64,000 bases of DNA from Liolophura sinensis (Eukaryota; Mollusca; Polyplacophora; Chitonida; Chitonidae), in the NCBI RefSeq assembly GCF_032854445.1, contig NC_088304.1, forward strand, positions 12,101,704 through 12,165,703, given 5' to 3'. The notes below the pieces were generated by a model that did no database searches, was not told the DNA's origin, and worked only from the letters and a program-made list of their open reading frames with translations. Position numbers and translations under genes: made by a program. This document shows, in pieces, positions 22,851 through 34,900 of this stretch; the stretch's first letter is position 1; each line of letters starts with the position of its first letter.

Positions 22851-22984
22851 TGACAGGAGAAGCAATCGACAGTTTTCAGTGGTGTTGGAAAGATGCAAGG
22901 AATGTTCTAGGCGAATGGGTGAAATTAGCGTCCGAAATGTGTATTATGATAGTAAATAAATTGTAAATAATCAAAACATGTATC

Positions 22985-23330
22985 TCAATGCACTTTAAGC
23001 CGGGAGACATGGGTTCAAACCCGGTTCTGGCCATTTTGTCAAAAATGGTGCTTGCTGCTGACTTGCTTGACGTTCAGCACTGATCGGTTAGAACAAAGAC
23101 ACGTGGCTGTGTTGACCTGGTGTCAGTATAATGTGACTGGATGGGGTGCCATGTCTGGTGTCTTGGTCATGATACTTCAGGGGCGGAACCACTTGGGAGG
23201 CATGGACTCGTCCTGCTATGGGAAGACACAGTATATTTACACACATCTGACCACTCTCAGTTGTCATATGACTGAAAAATTGTTAATTACTACGTGAAAC
23301 CCGCAAGCATACATACGTACATGCGAGAAC
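22985..23330 (+). repeat. R3 repeat fragment
   Basis: GTGTCAGTATAATGTGACTGG, CATGATACTTCAGGGG and CATATGACTGAAAAATTG match R3. A tRNA-like B box (GGTTCAAACCC) lies at its left. Confidence 0.7.
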
Positions 23331-23554
23331 ACATGAGCGCAGGTTCCCGTAGAAACCTCCTCAAACCATTACGCTACTTACGTCTTGAAATCGACTAACT
23401 TCCTGTCTTCAGCTTTGGGTGTGATGTTCACCGCTCAGGCAAATCGCAGCGTAAAACTCCGCTAAGCACAACTCTATTCCATTGCCTCTGCCTCTGACGT
23501 GATGGTGATGGGGGCATTCCCGAGTTTAGTGGACAAAACACGCTACAGTATTTG

Positions 23555-23745
23555 GTGAAAAGAAACAGGGGAGAGCCTGGAGAAAACCAACGACCGTCCG
23601 CAGGTTGCCCGTAGCCTTCCTATGTACGTCACGGAGAGGATGCTGGCTCAAGCTGGACTTAAGTTGACAGCTATCACATAGGTCAGAGGTTTTTGTATCA
23701 TTGCGCCTGGCCCGCACACTAATCACTGTGCTAGGGCGCCCCTAC
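23555..23745 (-). mobile_element. divergent tRNA-derived SINE
   Basis: The reversed body starts near GAGAGCCTGGAGAAAACC and the head ends in GGGCGCCCC. It is more diverged than the main SINE and has no clear tail. Confidence 0.55.
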
Positions 23746-23907
23746 CCTTGTAATAATACATGTATGTCAACCTTCTAAATTGCAGAGTACACCTCTGCAA
23801 CTTACAAACAACCACTACTATAAAATGTGTTGCGGACTACGTGCACCTTTCAGTGTCTACACATCATGTGTTGCGGACAATTTGCTGGATTGGACCTACG
23901 GGGCCTC

Positions 23908-24120
23908 GGGATCACGAAGCGATCTTAAACTTAAAGTCAGAATTTCAGATCATTTTAAAATCGTTATTTCTGATGTAACAAAGCAAAAATATTGCTGGAT
24001 AGCGTGAATTCTAGGTAAGTTAAGGTACAAGTTTGAGCTAGAATAAAGGAAAAGGGCCGGTCTGAATTTAATGATTAAAATTTAGGCTTTAGTCGAAGAT
24101 GGCTTCATCATCCTGGGCCC
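23908..24120. mobile_element. R4 MITE, copy 1
   Basis: Ends are imperfect inverted repeats: GGGCCTCGGGATCACGAAGC on the left and the reverse complement of GGGCCCAGGATGATGAAGCC on the right. It aligns with 62309-62506. Confidence 0.7.
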
Positions 24121-24164
24121 AGATGTCTTTTCGACATACTGAGTACTTCTATTTCCAGGTAGAT

Positions 24165-25650
24165 ATCTTCCGTAGATTGGGATGCTAATTTGATTAATAA
24201 AACTCGTCAACAGGATATCAATTTACCGGTTCACGACATTATGATTTGTGTACTATGCTTCCTATTTATCGAGGTCACCCGGTACCATGTGAGACTCCCT
24301 TCCCCACTTTGGAAATGATTTCACGCATTGACACATCACACGTGACCGGTCTGTAAGTCAGGTGAAAGATGATGAACAGCCCCCGTACACTGTAACGCAC
24401 ATTTTAACTCTCTGTCATCGCCGAGTAACAGCGCGCCAGTTGAGCGGATTGGCCGCCGAACTACAATGTCGCCGAGCAACTCTGGCCGACAGAGAAGATG
24501 TCTTGAACATAATATCCCTTCTTAAGGACGAGACCATTTACCGTCTTTGAGACTGCCGTCTTTGTACAATCATATGATAGAGGACCCCAGCTCTTGTGGG
24601 AGTGCTAGGCGAGCTGGATGGAGAAGTGGTAAGTGGTCTACAACTCTAGATGTAACATGAAAGCTTTGGACAAGCTTTCGATAAGTCTTTTACATCCGAT
24701 AATTGTTGTATTTACGTTAAGCGCCACGTTTACGTAACTACCATGGCGACGTACTATCCTACAGCACTAGTCCCCATGGAAGTTACGAGCACGTAACGTT
24801 ACGTGCGCTTTGTGAAACGGGCCTCAGATAATTATGACAAGTGAGCGCCTATCATATAGCTGGTGAAGACATTGCACTACAGGTTGCAAGAACGCATGAA
24901 TATTTCTTACAATTAATGTAGTAAATTTACGATTCACAAGTTTAGAAAGGTGCCATGTCGTACAACAACATACTGTGTGAGCTCTTCTTTGCAAAGTATC
25001 AAAAAAACAAACAAACAAAAAAAAAACAACGTAGCATGACCATCATTTTTCAGCTGTTGCTACACTGAAAGCTAAGTCCTAGCATTTTGTCGTCTTGGTA
25101 ACATCTAGGGAATGGGTATTAACAAAAAATGTTTACGATTCTATCCAAAAGAGACACTGCGTATTTTTACAGTGCATGAACTATTTATATATAATGTCTG
25201 TGTGACAATATTATCCAATCCGTGACTTAGCACTCTTCAGTGCGGAGGCAAATCCTTAAACCGGTCAATTTTACTTGAGTTGCGCATGTGTGACGTATAC
25301 CCTATTACTTTATTATCCTTATGAACTTTTATGGCCCATGCTGACTCAGAAGTTTAAGGCTCATTGAATGGTGCATGAGGTTGAATGTTCGAATCCAACT
25401 TGGGCCGCGGCTTTATGGTAAATAGTGTATGGTTTGTTCTGTGTTGCGAGAAGATGGACCCGTAATTAAATCCGACAAGTGCAGAGTGAAACGTCTTTCA
25501 AATTTAACAGAAAGCATTTGCCGGGTTAAAGGAACTGTGATTTTCACTTTGAACACGAAAATATGCAACCGTTTCTTAAATATAGTAGGATTATCTTTTT
25601 AGCTCTTTGTCATCAACTATAATGCAAGAAGAATTAAATCATCCTTGTTT
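24165..25650 (+). repeat. segmental duplication carrying copy B (pairs with 28415-29800)
   Basis: Promoter side, exon 1 and intron 1 align with copy C along the whole length. Examples are GGTGCTAATTT..AATAAAACT upstream, and CATTTTGT.GTCTTGGTAAC and GAAAATATGCAACC downstream. It is a partial gene duplicate. Confidence 0.8.
24449..24628 (+). pseudogene. copy B: dead exon 1 of a histidine N-acetyltransferase-like gene
   Basis: It matches exon 1 of copies A and C from LAAELQCRRATLADREDVLN onward. The start codon is TTG instead of ATG. After codon 23 the frame shifts, a short duplication (CCGTCTTTGAGACTG then CCGTCTTTG) adds bases, and stops appear. The splice donor GTG|GTAAGT is still intact. 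No exon 2 or 3 follows before copy C begins at 28760, so it is a truncated pseudogene. Confidence 0.85.
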
Positions 25651-25709
25651 CAAGTGAGATTTGGAAGAGTTTTAGGTATAAAATGAACCTAGAAATGTTA
25701 CGGCTGCCG

Positions 25710-25772
25710 TCGTATAAGTGAAATATTCTTGAGTACGGCATAAACACAATCAAACAAATAAATAAACAAACC
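25710..25772 (+). mobile_element. SINE 3' tail fragment
   Basis: GCCGTCGTATAAGTGAAATA and AAATAAATAAAC tail. Confidence 0.75.
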
Positions 25773-26149
25773 AGTATTCTCCTGGTGGGCTTAAAGTCCC
25801 CGGTGCATGCTTACTTTGCCTTATTTCATGAGATTATTACTGAGTGTGAAAAGAGTATTTTGAGTAAATTCAGACTACTGACGTCTAATAGTGAACATCA
25901 CTGCATTCCCCTCCCTCCACCCTCTAATTCCAAGCATGATAAAGTCAATAGCCCTTCGGAAGATAAGGTGTTTTATCATGCTTTCTTGTTCAGGTCGTAA
26001 CCCTTTGAAACCCTGTCTCTTTGTCAATTTACCTTAGATAGCGTGTTTTTCTAGCTCTTCATGTTAAGGTCTTAAAAGTTATAGCTCACAATATAATTTT
26101 TTCACTTCTTGTTTCAACACTCTCGGATCATTAAGAAACGATTTTGGCA

Positions 26150-27090
26150 GGCCATTGTTTTTATAGTTATGGACATGTATGAGCGCAATGGCCTTTTTGC
26201 CGTTTGGAAACAAGACAGAAACATTATGAAATACAACAAGAGCCACACAAAACAATTCTCTTGGTGGCTAATGCTTATCACTAGTTTAAGTATTTTACTT
26301 TATAAGTAAAAGAAACGCGCTGTTTTATTTACAAGCATACTATATTACACCTATTATCTTCAAACACATTAAACAATATCTTCAAAAATTAGCTTTTAAA
26401 TTCCGTAGAAGATAAATTCTTGCAGTAGTGTACATACACACCCGCTGACCCAGCTTGAAGTTGTACTTGGTACCAGTCGAAGATGGAGCCAGCGAAGGCA
26501 AGTTTTATTAGGAAATGTTTATTATTGATAAAAAAAGGTATGAATCTTGTCGAAAAGTTGCGCGTGAAAACTTCGACGGTCAACAACAATGTCTTAATTT
26601 ACCGATGCCTTGTCTGGTTGTAAGCGTTGCAGATTTAAATAGTAGAAATAAACAATTTATCACATTCTTGATAGAAATGTTCCTGGAATGAGGTAACAAA
26701 TTGCAGTGCAGAGCCCTTTTATTGGAAAGCATAATGTTTACAGCCATAAAACATTATCTTCTAAAATTCTCCCTGTTGCGTGCATGAGCACCCGCTGACC
26801 CATTTGGAACAGGGTACTTATTAATAGTCTGAATTGGAGCCAGCCTACCTGAAATACCTACCTATCGTTTCTGAATGTAAACTTTGCAGATTTTAATAGT
26901 AGCAAAGGGCAATTGATCACATTCTTGACCGAAATGTTACAGGAATGAAGAATTTCTACCTGAGTAGAAACATGCAATCGCCCTGGGGTAAAAACGACAA
27001 ATTTAGGGGGTTTATTTAGGCGATTCATTTACTGAACCGTACAACTGGCTGGGGCTATTTGTGGACTAACAGTGGGCCTTGTCCATATAC
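26150..27090 (+). repeat. duplicated segment (pairs with 33470-33935)
   Basis: Words such as AACATTATGAAATACAACA, TTTTAATAGTAGCAA and CATTCTTGAC.GAAATGTTAC recur in order at 33480-33780 inside intron 2 of copy C. Within it, 26590-26700 and 26860-26960 are themselves two copies of one unit. It is probably the remaining intron 2 of dead copy B. Confidence 0.65.
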
Positions 27091-28414
27091 TTTCATCACA
27101 ACAATAGTAATTGTAAATTAGGGCATGAAAAATTACCAGTACCTTAAGTACCAGTACGGTTCTGAATCATGCCACTCGTACTTTGTTGTAGCCTGTGCAT
27201 GATTTACCCCAATCAGTGTGTTGTGTCAAGGAAATTGTTTTACTTCAGCTTGTGCACCGCATGATTTCTTTTTGAGTAAACGGTTGTCATATATTAAATG
27301 TACATACAGTGCATTAGTATCATGCGTTTCTTACGGAACTGTAAACACAAGAGCTTCAGGCGTAAAAATGTGGCTGTCGTGACACGTGTGAGTCGGAAAA
27401 TGCCATGCAACTCGCACACGCCACGGAATGAGAAAAAAAGTTGTTCAGAAAGTTGCTAAGCCATCAGCGAATGTAATTCACCTGGCTTTTGACCATAAGT
27501 TTTGGTGCGGATTTTCGCTCTGCAGACTTGCTCGTTGGAAGGTTGTGTTACAATACATACATTTACTATGAGGGTCCTTTTGGAGCGCATATTTTGATTG
27601 GTATACAAATGGTATACAAATGTCTGTTTCGACTTGAGTTCAGAGCGACCGCATTGGTGAGCCGATTATGGGCCAATGTGCAGAGCTGGCACGCTAACTA
27701 CTGGACTAGGGTTACAATGAACAGTAGCAATACAAGTTTACTTGAGATACCTTTATACATTTTCTTGCTTTATATATCAGCAATTTGACTTTTAAATTTT
27801 TAAACGAAAAATGATGCGGAATACATACTGGATTTGAAATATTGGAAATTACTACCATATGTAGTACCTTATTAAATATAACATTATCGACGATCTGTCA
27901 TGTATTAAATGTAAACATAAATGTGAAAATGCATGTCATTATTTCCTTGACTGCCCCGCCTATGCCACTCATAGAAAGCACATGCTACAAAGCATCTTTA
28001 GAATTATATCTCCTGGAGTTCACCTTTTTGTTTTGTTTTTTTGACTAGTTGTTCTAAACACATTTGTACTTTACTCTTATTTGGCTCACCTAAACTAAGC
28101 GTGAACAATAATCAGCTGATCTTAAAATCTGTACATAATTTGATAAGCATGTCCAATAGATTCGCCATCCAAGCCCAGCAGTAATATGATTTGATTTTGA
28201 TCTTTCTTTGTTCCCATCACCTTATTCTGTACATGTACATGTCATTTGTTCTCTTTATTTTCTATGTTATTTTATGTATATACGTTGATTTTATGTTGAG
28301 GAGATCCCCTCGTGGCTATACGGCTGTGGGAAATCCTCAATAAACAAATAAAGAATTACAATTATGTCTTTATTGACACCAATGGAAATTGCTGAGTGCA
28401 CCTACTTTCAGGTA
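27091..28414. other. no gene recognised; small SINE head fragment at 27630-27712
   Basis: GAGTTCAGAGCGACCGCATTGG followed by a degraded reversed head is the only identifiable element. The rest is AT-rich with no supported exon. Confidence 0.45.
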
Positions 28415-28759
28415 AGTATCTTCCCTTGATTGTGGTGCTAATTTTAATAATAAAACTGGTGTTTCGGACTTCTACAAAAATAGGTAGTGTTTTACCGGTT
28501 GATGGGCATGTGGTTTGGATACTAGACTCACTGTTGGATCAGTTCATCCGATGCAATTTGACACAACCCGTCCGCTTTCCAGTTTGGAAATGGCTCTATT
28601 GCTCCTTAGTTTTCACGCACTGACACACCACACGTGATCTGTACTTAAGTATGTCAAGTGAATAATGACTAAACAGGCACATATAGACCAACCCTCAGTA
28701 GTCGCACACACCACACCGCCGAGTGACCGCCTACCTGGAGATTTGTTCTGGTGAACGAA

Positions 28760-28924
28760 ATGGCCGCCGAACTGCAATGTCGCCGAGCAACTCTGGCCGA
28801 CAGAGAGGATGTCTTGAACATAATAACACCCTTTGAAGGACGAGATTATTTGCCGTCTCTGTACAATCATATGATAGCGGACCCCAGCTTTGTGGGAGTG
28901 CTGGGCGAGCTGGATGGAGAAGTG
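28760..28924 (+). CDS. acetyltransferase C exon 1
   Basis: 55 codons starting MAAELQCRRA, donor GTG|GTAACT. Confidence 0.85.
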
Positions 28925-31900
28925 GTAACTGACCTACTTGCAAGCTTTGGATATATGACATCTAGTATATAATTGTTACACGCTACTTAGAGAGTAGATA
29001 TGAAAAGTGAACTCGTATTACAGCAGGGTAAATGTTAGAGGTGAAAATATGAATGGATTTTCCTTTATGTAGTAAATCTGTATGTCCCTAAACTTTCACG
29101 TGATGGCTTGTCGTACAACCACATGCAGCCTAGACTTCACTCTGCAAATTATCAAAAAATCAATCTAGCTTGACCACCATTTTTTTTTTTTTGGCTGTGG
29201 TTACTGGAAGTGAAATCATGACATTTTGTTATCTTGGTAACCTTCAGAGGGATGGGAATTAACACTGGGCAAAAAGTTTTCAATTACATTCAAAAGAGAA
29301 AAAATACTGATATATTTTAACTTGGGGCAAAATAAGAATGCTGAATTTTATAATGCATGAACCACCTATTATGCTTATGTGGCAATGTTATCTAATCAGC
29401 GCTGTCCAGTTCGCAGGCAAATTGTGCGTATGCGTAACCTATAACCTCTAACTTTATGATCGTTATACACTGCTAGGGCCCCCGCAAGCTCAAAAGTCTA
29501 ACTCTGAGGACGAAATGTCATGGAAAATTGAGGTTACATGTTCGAATCCAACATGTGTTGCTGTGCTATGATACAAGGTTTGTCATCTTTTTCAAGAAGG
29601 GCAGTTTCTTCAGGACTCCAACCGTTCACTGTGATTTAAGACCCAGTAATTATGTCAATTAAGTGGTGCGTAAAACGCCTTTTTATTTAAAAAAAACAGC
29701 ATTTGCCAGACTGGAGGAACTACGAATTTCACCTTGAAAAGGGAAATATGCAACCAGTTTTTGTATATACCAGTACCACCTTTTTTCAATTCTTTGCCAT
29801 CACATTTTATGCAGACAGGATTCATTCATTCGTCTTTCGAAAATCGAAGTGGGATAGTTCCAGTGTTCACATTATAAATTATTCTTTCCTGGATAGTCAT
29901 TATGTTGTTCTCACTCTCGGTAGAGCTATAAACATTCTGACAACCGCTTGTACATGAGCACCACAAGTTCAATGTAAGCATTCCATCATTTATTACCCCT
30001 TCAGATGACAGAATGAACAAATGAAAGTCCATCTATGTGTGCATTGTGTTAGCGGTAAAAAGCTACAAGGCGAAAGTAAAACATCCTTAATGTAGACTGT
30101 TACAGTGAAGAATATGCTATCGTAATCCTCATCAAAACGTTGAAACTGAGATATAACCTTTGTTGTGAAAACGGACTACTTTCATAAATATTCGTGAATA
30201 ACTTACCCACACAACATACATAGTTAGGAATTACTACGCCTTAATGGCTGATGTCCGCGGCAGAGAATTTTTTGTAGCGAACAAAGCATTACAAATTAGC
30301 GCGAAATTAATCTTTGTGTGTTAGATACTTATATCCCAGAGTATAATAAACGTGTAGTATTTGAAGGTACAGCGGCATTCGACAAACACTTCAAGACTTA
30401 AGTTCAAACGATGCGAACAAATGTTCACAAAGTTCGGCTTGACTGATGAGTCCAGCCTGTTTGTAGAGGTAAGTTGACAGAAGCAACGAACTCCGATCTA
30501 GTTTGCTTTCAAATTATACGTTGAAACGACAGTCTGCACTCCTGTTAAAGAGTAAGGGTGTACTCACACTATTGCCAGCTGAAGCTGAAAACACTTATCC
30601 ACGGAATCAATCACTTGCTGCCAACATTCCACGAAAATACATCATGGAATTCTTGTCTCAGAAAATAATTAAACCTCACACACAGAAGAGTTCCACGCGA
30701 AGGTATTATACACTGCTACATGGTAAGGGTACAAAGATACACCGTGGGTTGGGGCATGTGGCGTGTACATATCTCACCAATTAGCATTTGTTAGATCCTG
30801 CATGTTGATTTCAATCAACATCACAAGTTATTACCACAAAAATCACTAGTTCAAGCTAAGTTATTTACGGAACGTAATCGGACATGAAAAAAACAAAAAA
30901 TAAACAAAACAAAACAAAAACACTCTTTTTAAAGTTTCAGTTATTTTTTTAATAAAGTCGTTTGCACGACTTAGTAAAGATTTCGTGCGCACGACTTAAT
31001 GATTTCAGGAGCACGGTAGCCTATAACTGACCATTAGAAATGCACGATTGTGTCGTGCGCCGGAGATCTTTGTTAAGTCGTGCGCACGAGGTGTTTGTTA
31101 CGTCGTGCATACGACTTAATCGTGTATTTCTATTGGTCAATTATCTCGTGAGAAGGACTAACTAAAAAAATATAGATGACACTTTGAAAGTTGTCTTTTT
31201 TTCTGTTTAAATTTTTTTCTAGCTATGTCACTTTTAGTTATTGTATCAAACGTCCCAACTCTAAGCTTCTTAAGTTTTAAAATGAGTGTTATTCTCTTGT
31301 ACAAGTAAATACGGGCAGGGGACCCAGAATCTTTGGTACTCTGCTTCATGATTGTATCTTATTTCTCTTAACATTTAACTGAATAGAGACGGTCTATTCA
31401 TCGTGTTGAATTAAGATCGCTGTGTTGAATACATGTATAATCATCAGTTGGAATCAAAGCGTATACGTATTTTATTATCGACGACTTGAATATTAACATG
31501 GCTCAATATTTGAATACTGATTTCATTCAAACACCAGGAACATTTTTTGCCTCTTTCTAACATCAATGGAAACTGTTGACGGCTTCTCTTGGCATGGTAG
31601 CGTCCTAATTTTAATTTTTAAGCTTAAAATTTTTAAATTGCCATTATCATCACGCTTTTGCACCAATAGATCTGTATAGCCCTCAGTGCATCGGCTAAGC
31701 TCACGTTCGACAAGCGACAAAGTACCAAGAGGTAAAAAGGAATTTCTCTTTCAGGTGGCCTTTGCAGGTGCTTGGGTCATCAATGACGGGACGACGATGA
31801 TGACCAAAGGGAGCCGTGTTAAGGAGGGGCTTCAAGGGAAAGGTGTCTATGCCCGCCTGTGGCGCTATCTTTGTGACACCATCAGAGACAGTGCCCCAGG

Positions 31901-34900
31901 CCTTAAGTACGAGGAGTTTACCACCAACGTTCACAATCCGCTTCTGCATCGACCTGCATCAAAGAGAAAGTATGCAGAGTTATACAGGATGGTAAGAATG
32001 CGAAAGGCCACAACGTTAAATAAATAAATGAACGATTATGGCATAACGCCACATCGCTACAACGTTCATAGCACAGTAGAGGGGAAATTGCAATAGATTG
32101 GACAAACGTAATCTGGTGAAATACGGTCTCTTACTTATTAACAGGAAGATCCTTACATATTAACGGGAAAGGCGTAATTGTCAGTTACTTTTGAATCACA
32201 ATCTGTTCGGTTAAGGTCTGTAACGCTCGAAATTTTCAAACTTTATCTAATACCGCTTAATCTGGGGCTAGGGACCGTAAAGGCAGCCATGCTCATTACA
32301 TCTGCATGATGCCTTTATGAGCAGTTGCAATCAAAGCTGGACTGAGATACCTTGTGTAATTGTTATTTGACCTGGGACTCATTCATGGACTGCGAATTAG
32401 AACATTGATATGGAATTCATGCCTGGAATATCCACTGTCTGCCCGGCATCATTGAAAACTGACTACCGCTTCTCTCTTTTGTGTGTTACCGGCTTTATTT
32501 CCTATTTGTATAATTTCTTACATACCTTTGTCTTTGGGAGCTAGTGTTAAACGTTGTTTTGGAAATGTATCTTGCGATTATCGACTTGGAACCCCCTTGA
32601 CAGACTACGAATGGTATACGAATGTCGCACATTCAATGATGCCGGGCAGGCAGTGGATATTCCAGGCTTGAATTCCATATAAGCCTAACTGACAGGAGGC
32701 CGCACTTCGTCGGTTACGTGAGAGCAACACTGTCGTGAGTGGTCTGATTTTGCTTTGTCCATTGTAAATCTTTTCTTGACTTGTATTCCTGTATAAACCA
32801 GGATTCTGCTGTTGGTTTATCCTTCCTCGAGGCGTCTTTTCATCGTTTTAATGTTATTTTTTGTGCTAATTCGATCACAACCAAGAATCCTGATTAACTC
32901 TAGAACTATATCGTCTAATGAAATGCAAATTAACATCACTGCATTTTTTTATCCGCTTCTGATCACGGCATGGTGCTAGGGAGCGCTCAATTTGCTGCTA
33001 CATATATTTCAACTTTTAATGCAGTAATAGTAAAACAGTAATAATAAAACAGTAATAATAAAACAGTAGTAATAAAACCCTATATGAATAGAACTGACAC
33101 GCCGTATTTCACCGGTTACGCGTGACCATGCATTTGCAAACTATCACACTGTGGTCGCTGCTCTGGTTTTTCTCTCTCTGATATAAGTCTGTATAGAAGT
33201 TATGCAATGAGAGACCCTTTGTTACGATGGCTATCCCTCCGGTCTTTTAACTTTCATAATCACGAGCCTCTGGAAATAGGTAGACGGCAGTGCAACGCAC
33301 CATAAGACAAGAGGTAGTATTTTTTATTTATTTGATTTGATTGGTGTTTTACGCCGTACTCATGAATATTCAAGAAGTAGTATAATCTTTTTCTGACACT
33401 ACAGAGGCGTTAAGTCATGTAAACCTAACCGGCTTTTACAGTTATGAATATCTCTGAGATCAGACCCTTTTCCCGTTTATAAAGAACACATAAACATTAC
33501 GAAACACAACATAGGCCACAGAAAACAATTAAGCCTCTTGATTACTAATGCTTATGGTTGAGAAGTGAAAGAACTATACCGTTTTATTCGAAAGCATACT
33601 GTTGACAGATATACACATTAGTTTATACTAGTTTGCACTGGGTAATTTATTAATTGTCTGACCTGGAGCCAGCTTGCAGGATCTACCTACCTGTCGTTTC
33701 TGGTTGTAAACTTTGTAGATTTTAATAGTAGCAATAAACAGTTTATCCCATTCTTGACAGAAATGTTACTGGAATGAATAATCGATGCCTGACTGGAAAC
33801 ATGAAGTAGCCGTGGGCTAAAATCTTGCACGTTATGATTTACAAGAAAGCCAGATTAAGAACTATAATTAACTGATTCATTTAGTGAACTTCACAACTGG
33901 CTGAAGTTATTTCTGCATTAACACTCAGCCTTGTATTGTTTTAATGTGATTGTTAAATATAATGACAAGACAGCATTTTGAATAAATGTACTCCAGTGAC
34001 GTCTAATATATAGCAGTTAATAACATTGCATATTTTTTTTTACCAAATTCTCCTTAAGCCTTGGTGATAGGTGGCGTGTAATTTGAAGCATTTACATGAA
34101 CAGTTAGAATAAAACTGTTCATGTAACTGGTGTAAAGATGCGGTAATTCACCGGTTACGTGTGCTCATTTGCCAGCTACCACACTGTCGTCGCTGCTCTG
34201 GTTTTACTCTCAGTATTGTACGTATTAATTATATTGTATGTATACTTTGATCTCAAATAGAATGATTGTTATCATTATCTGCGCATCAAAAATTACCCTA
34301 TCCATGCATTGTGTCAGTTTAAATTGTTTAAATTTCGTGACCCCATTCTGCGATCGTAGACGAGTTCTTAGCCGCTTTGGGGTACGGAGCTAGAGGTGGG
34401 GCCAGTGATGTCTGTAATGTGCTTTTCAATTAATGGGAGATAAATAAAGTCTTACTTCAAGTGATCTGTATAGAAACAATAGTTTATGGTATCGCAGTTA
34501 TAAATATGTTTAAATATGAACTGCATAACTTGTGATCTGCTTCATATGCTGTTTAAAGAGACTATCAGTAAGTATTCCTTCCAATTCCTAGAAAAGTTCG
34601 CCACGTGCGTAAAACGTGTGTGTGTAGTGGGAGGAGAGTGAGGGGATGAAGGGGTGGAGAAGCGTATTTGTGCACCCATCCCTTGAAAACTTTGCCCCCG
34701 AGGTGCCCTTAAAATTAGACGTGTAAAACTTTAAGATGTTGTCATACAGGAGACTTTGAATCACATCAGTGAGGTTCGTTGTCCCAAATATGACAGCGGT
34801 CAAAGGTATCACTTAAAGAACTGGTTTGTATAAGTATTCTTGAAAAATCACATAAATGACGGTTTCCCGTATATGAACCAATACTGCATTTTGTTTTTTA

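Noticed and set aside
26109-26309. 66-codon frame (MFQHSRIIKKRFW..) as a gene
   Set aside because: It spans the segment duplicated at 33470-33620, where the frame is not maintained.
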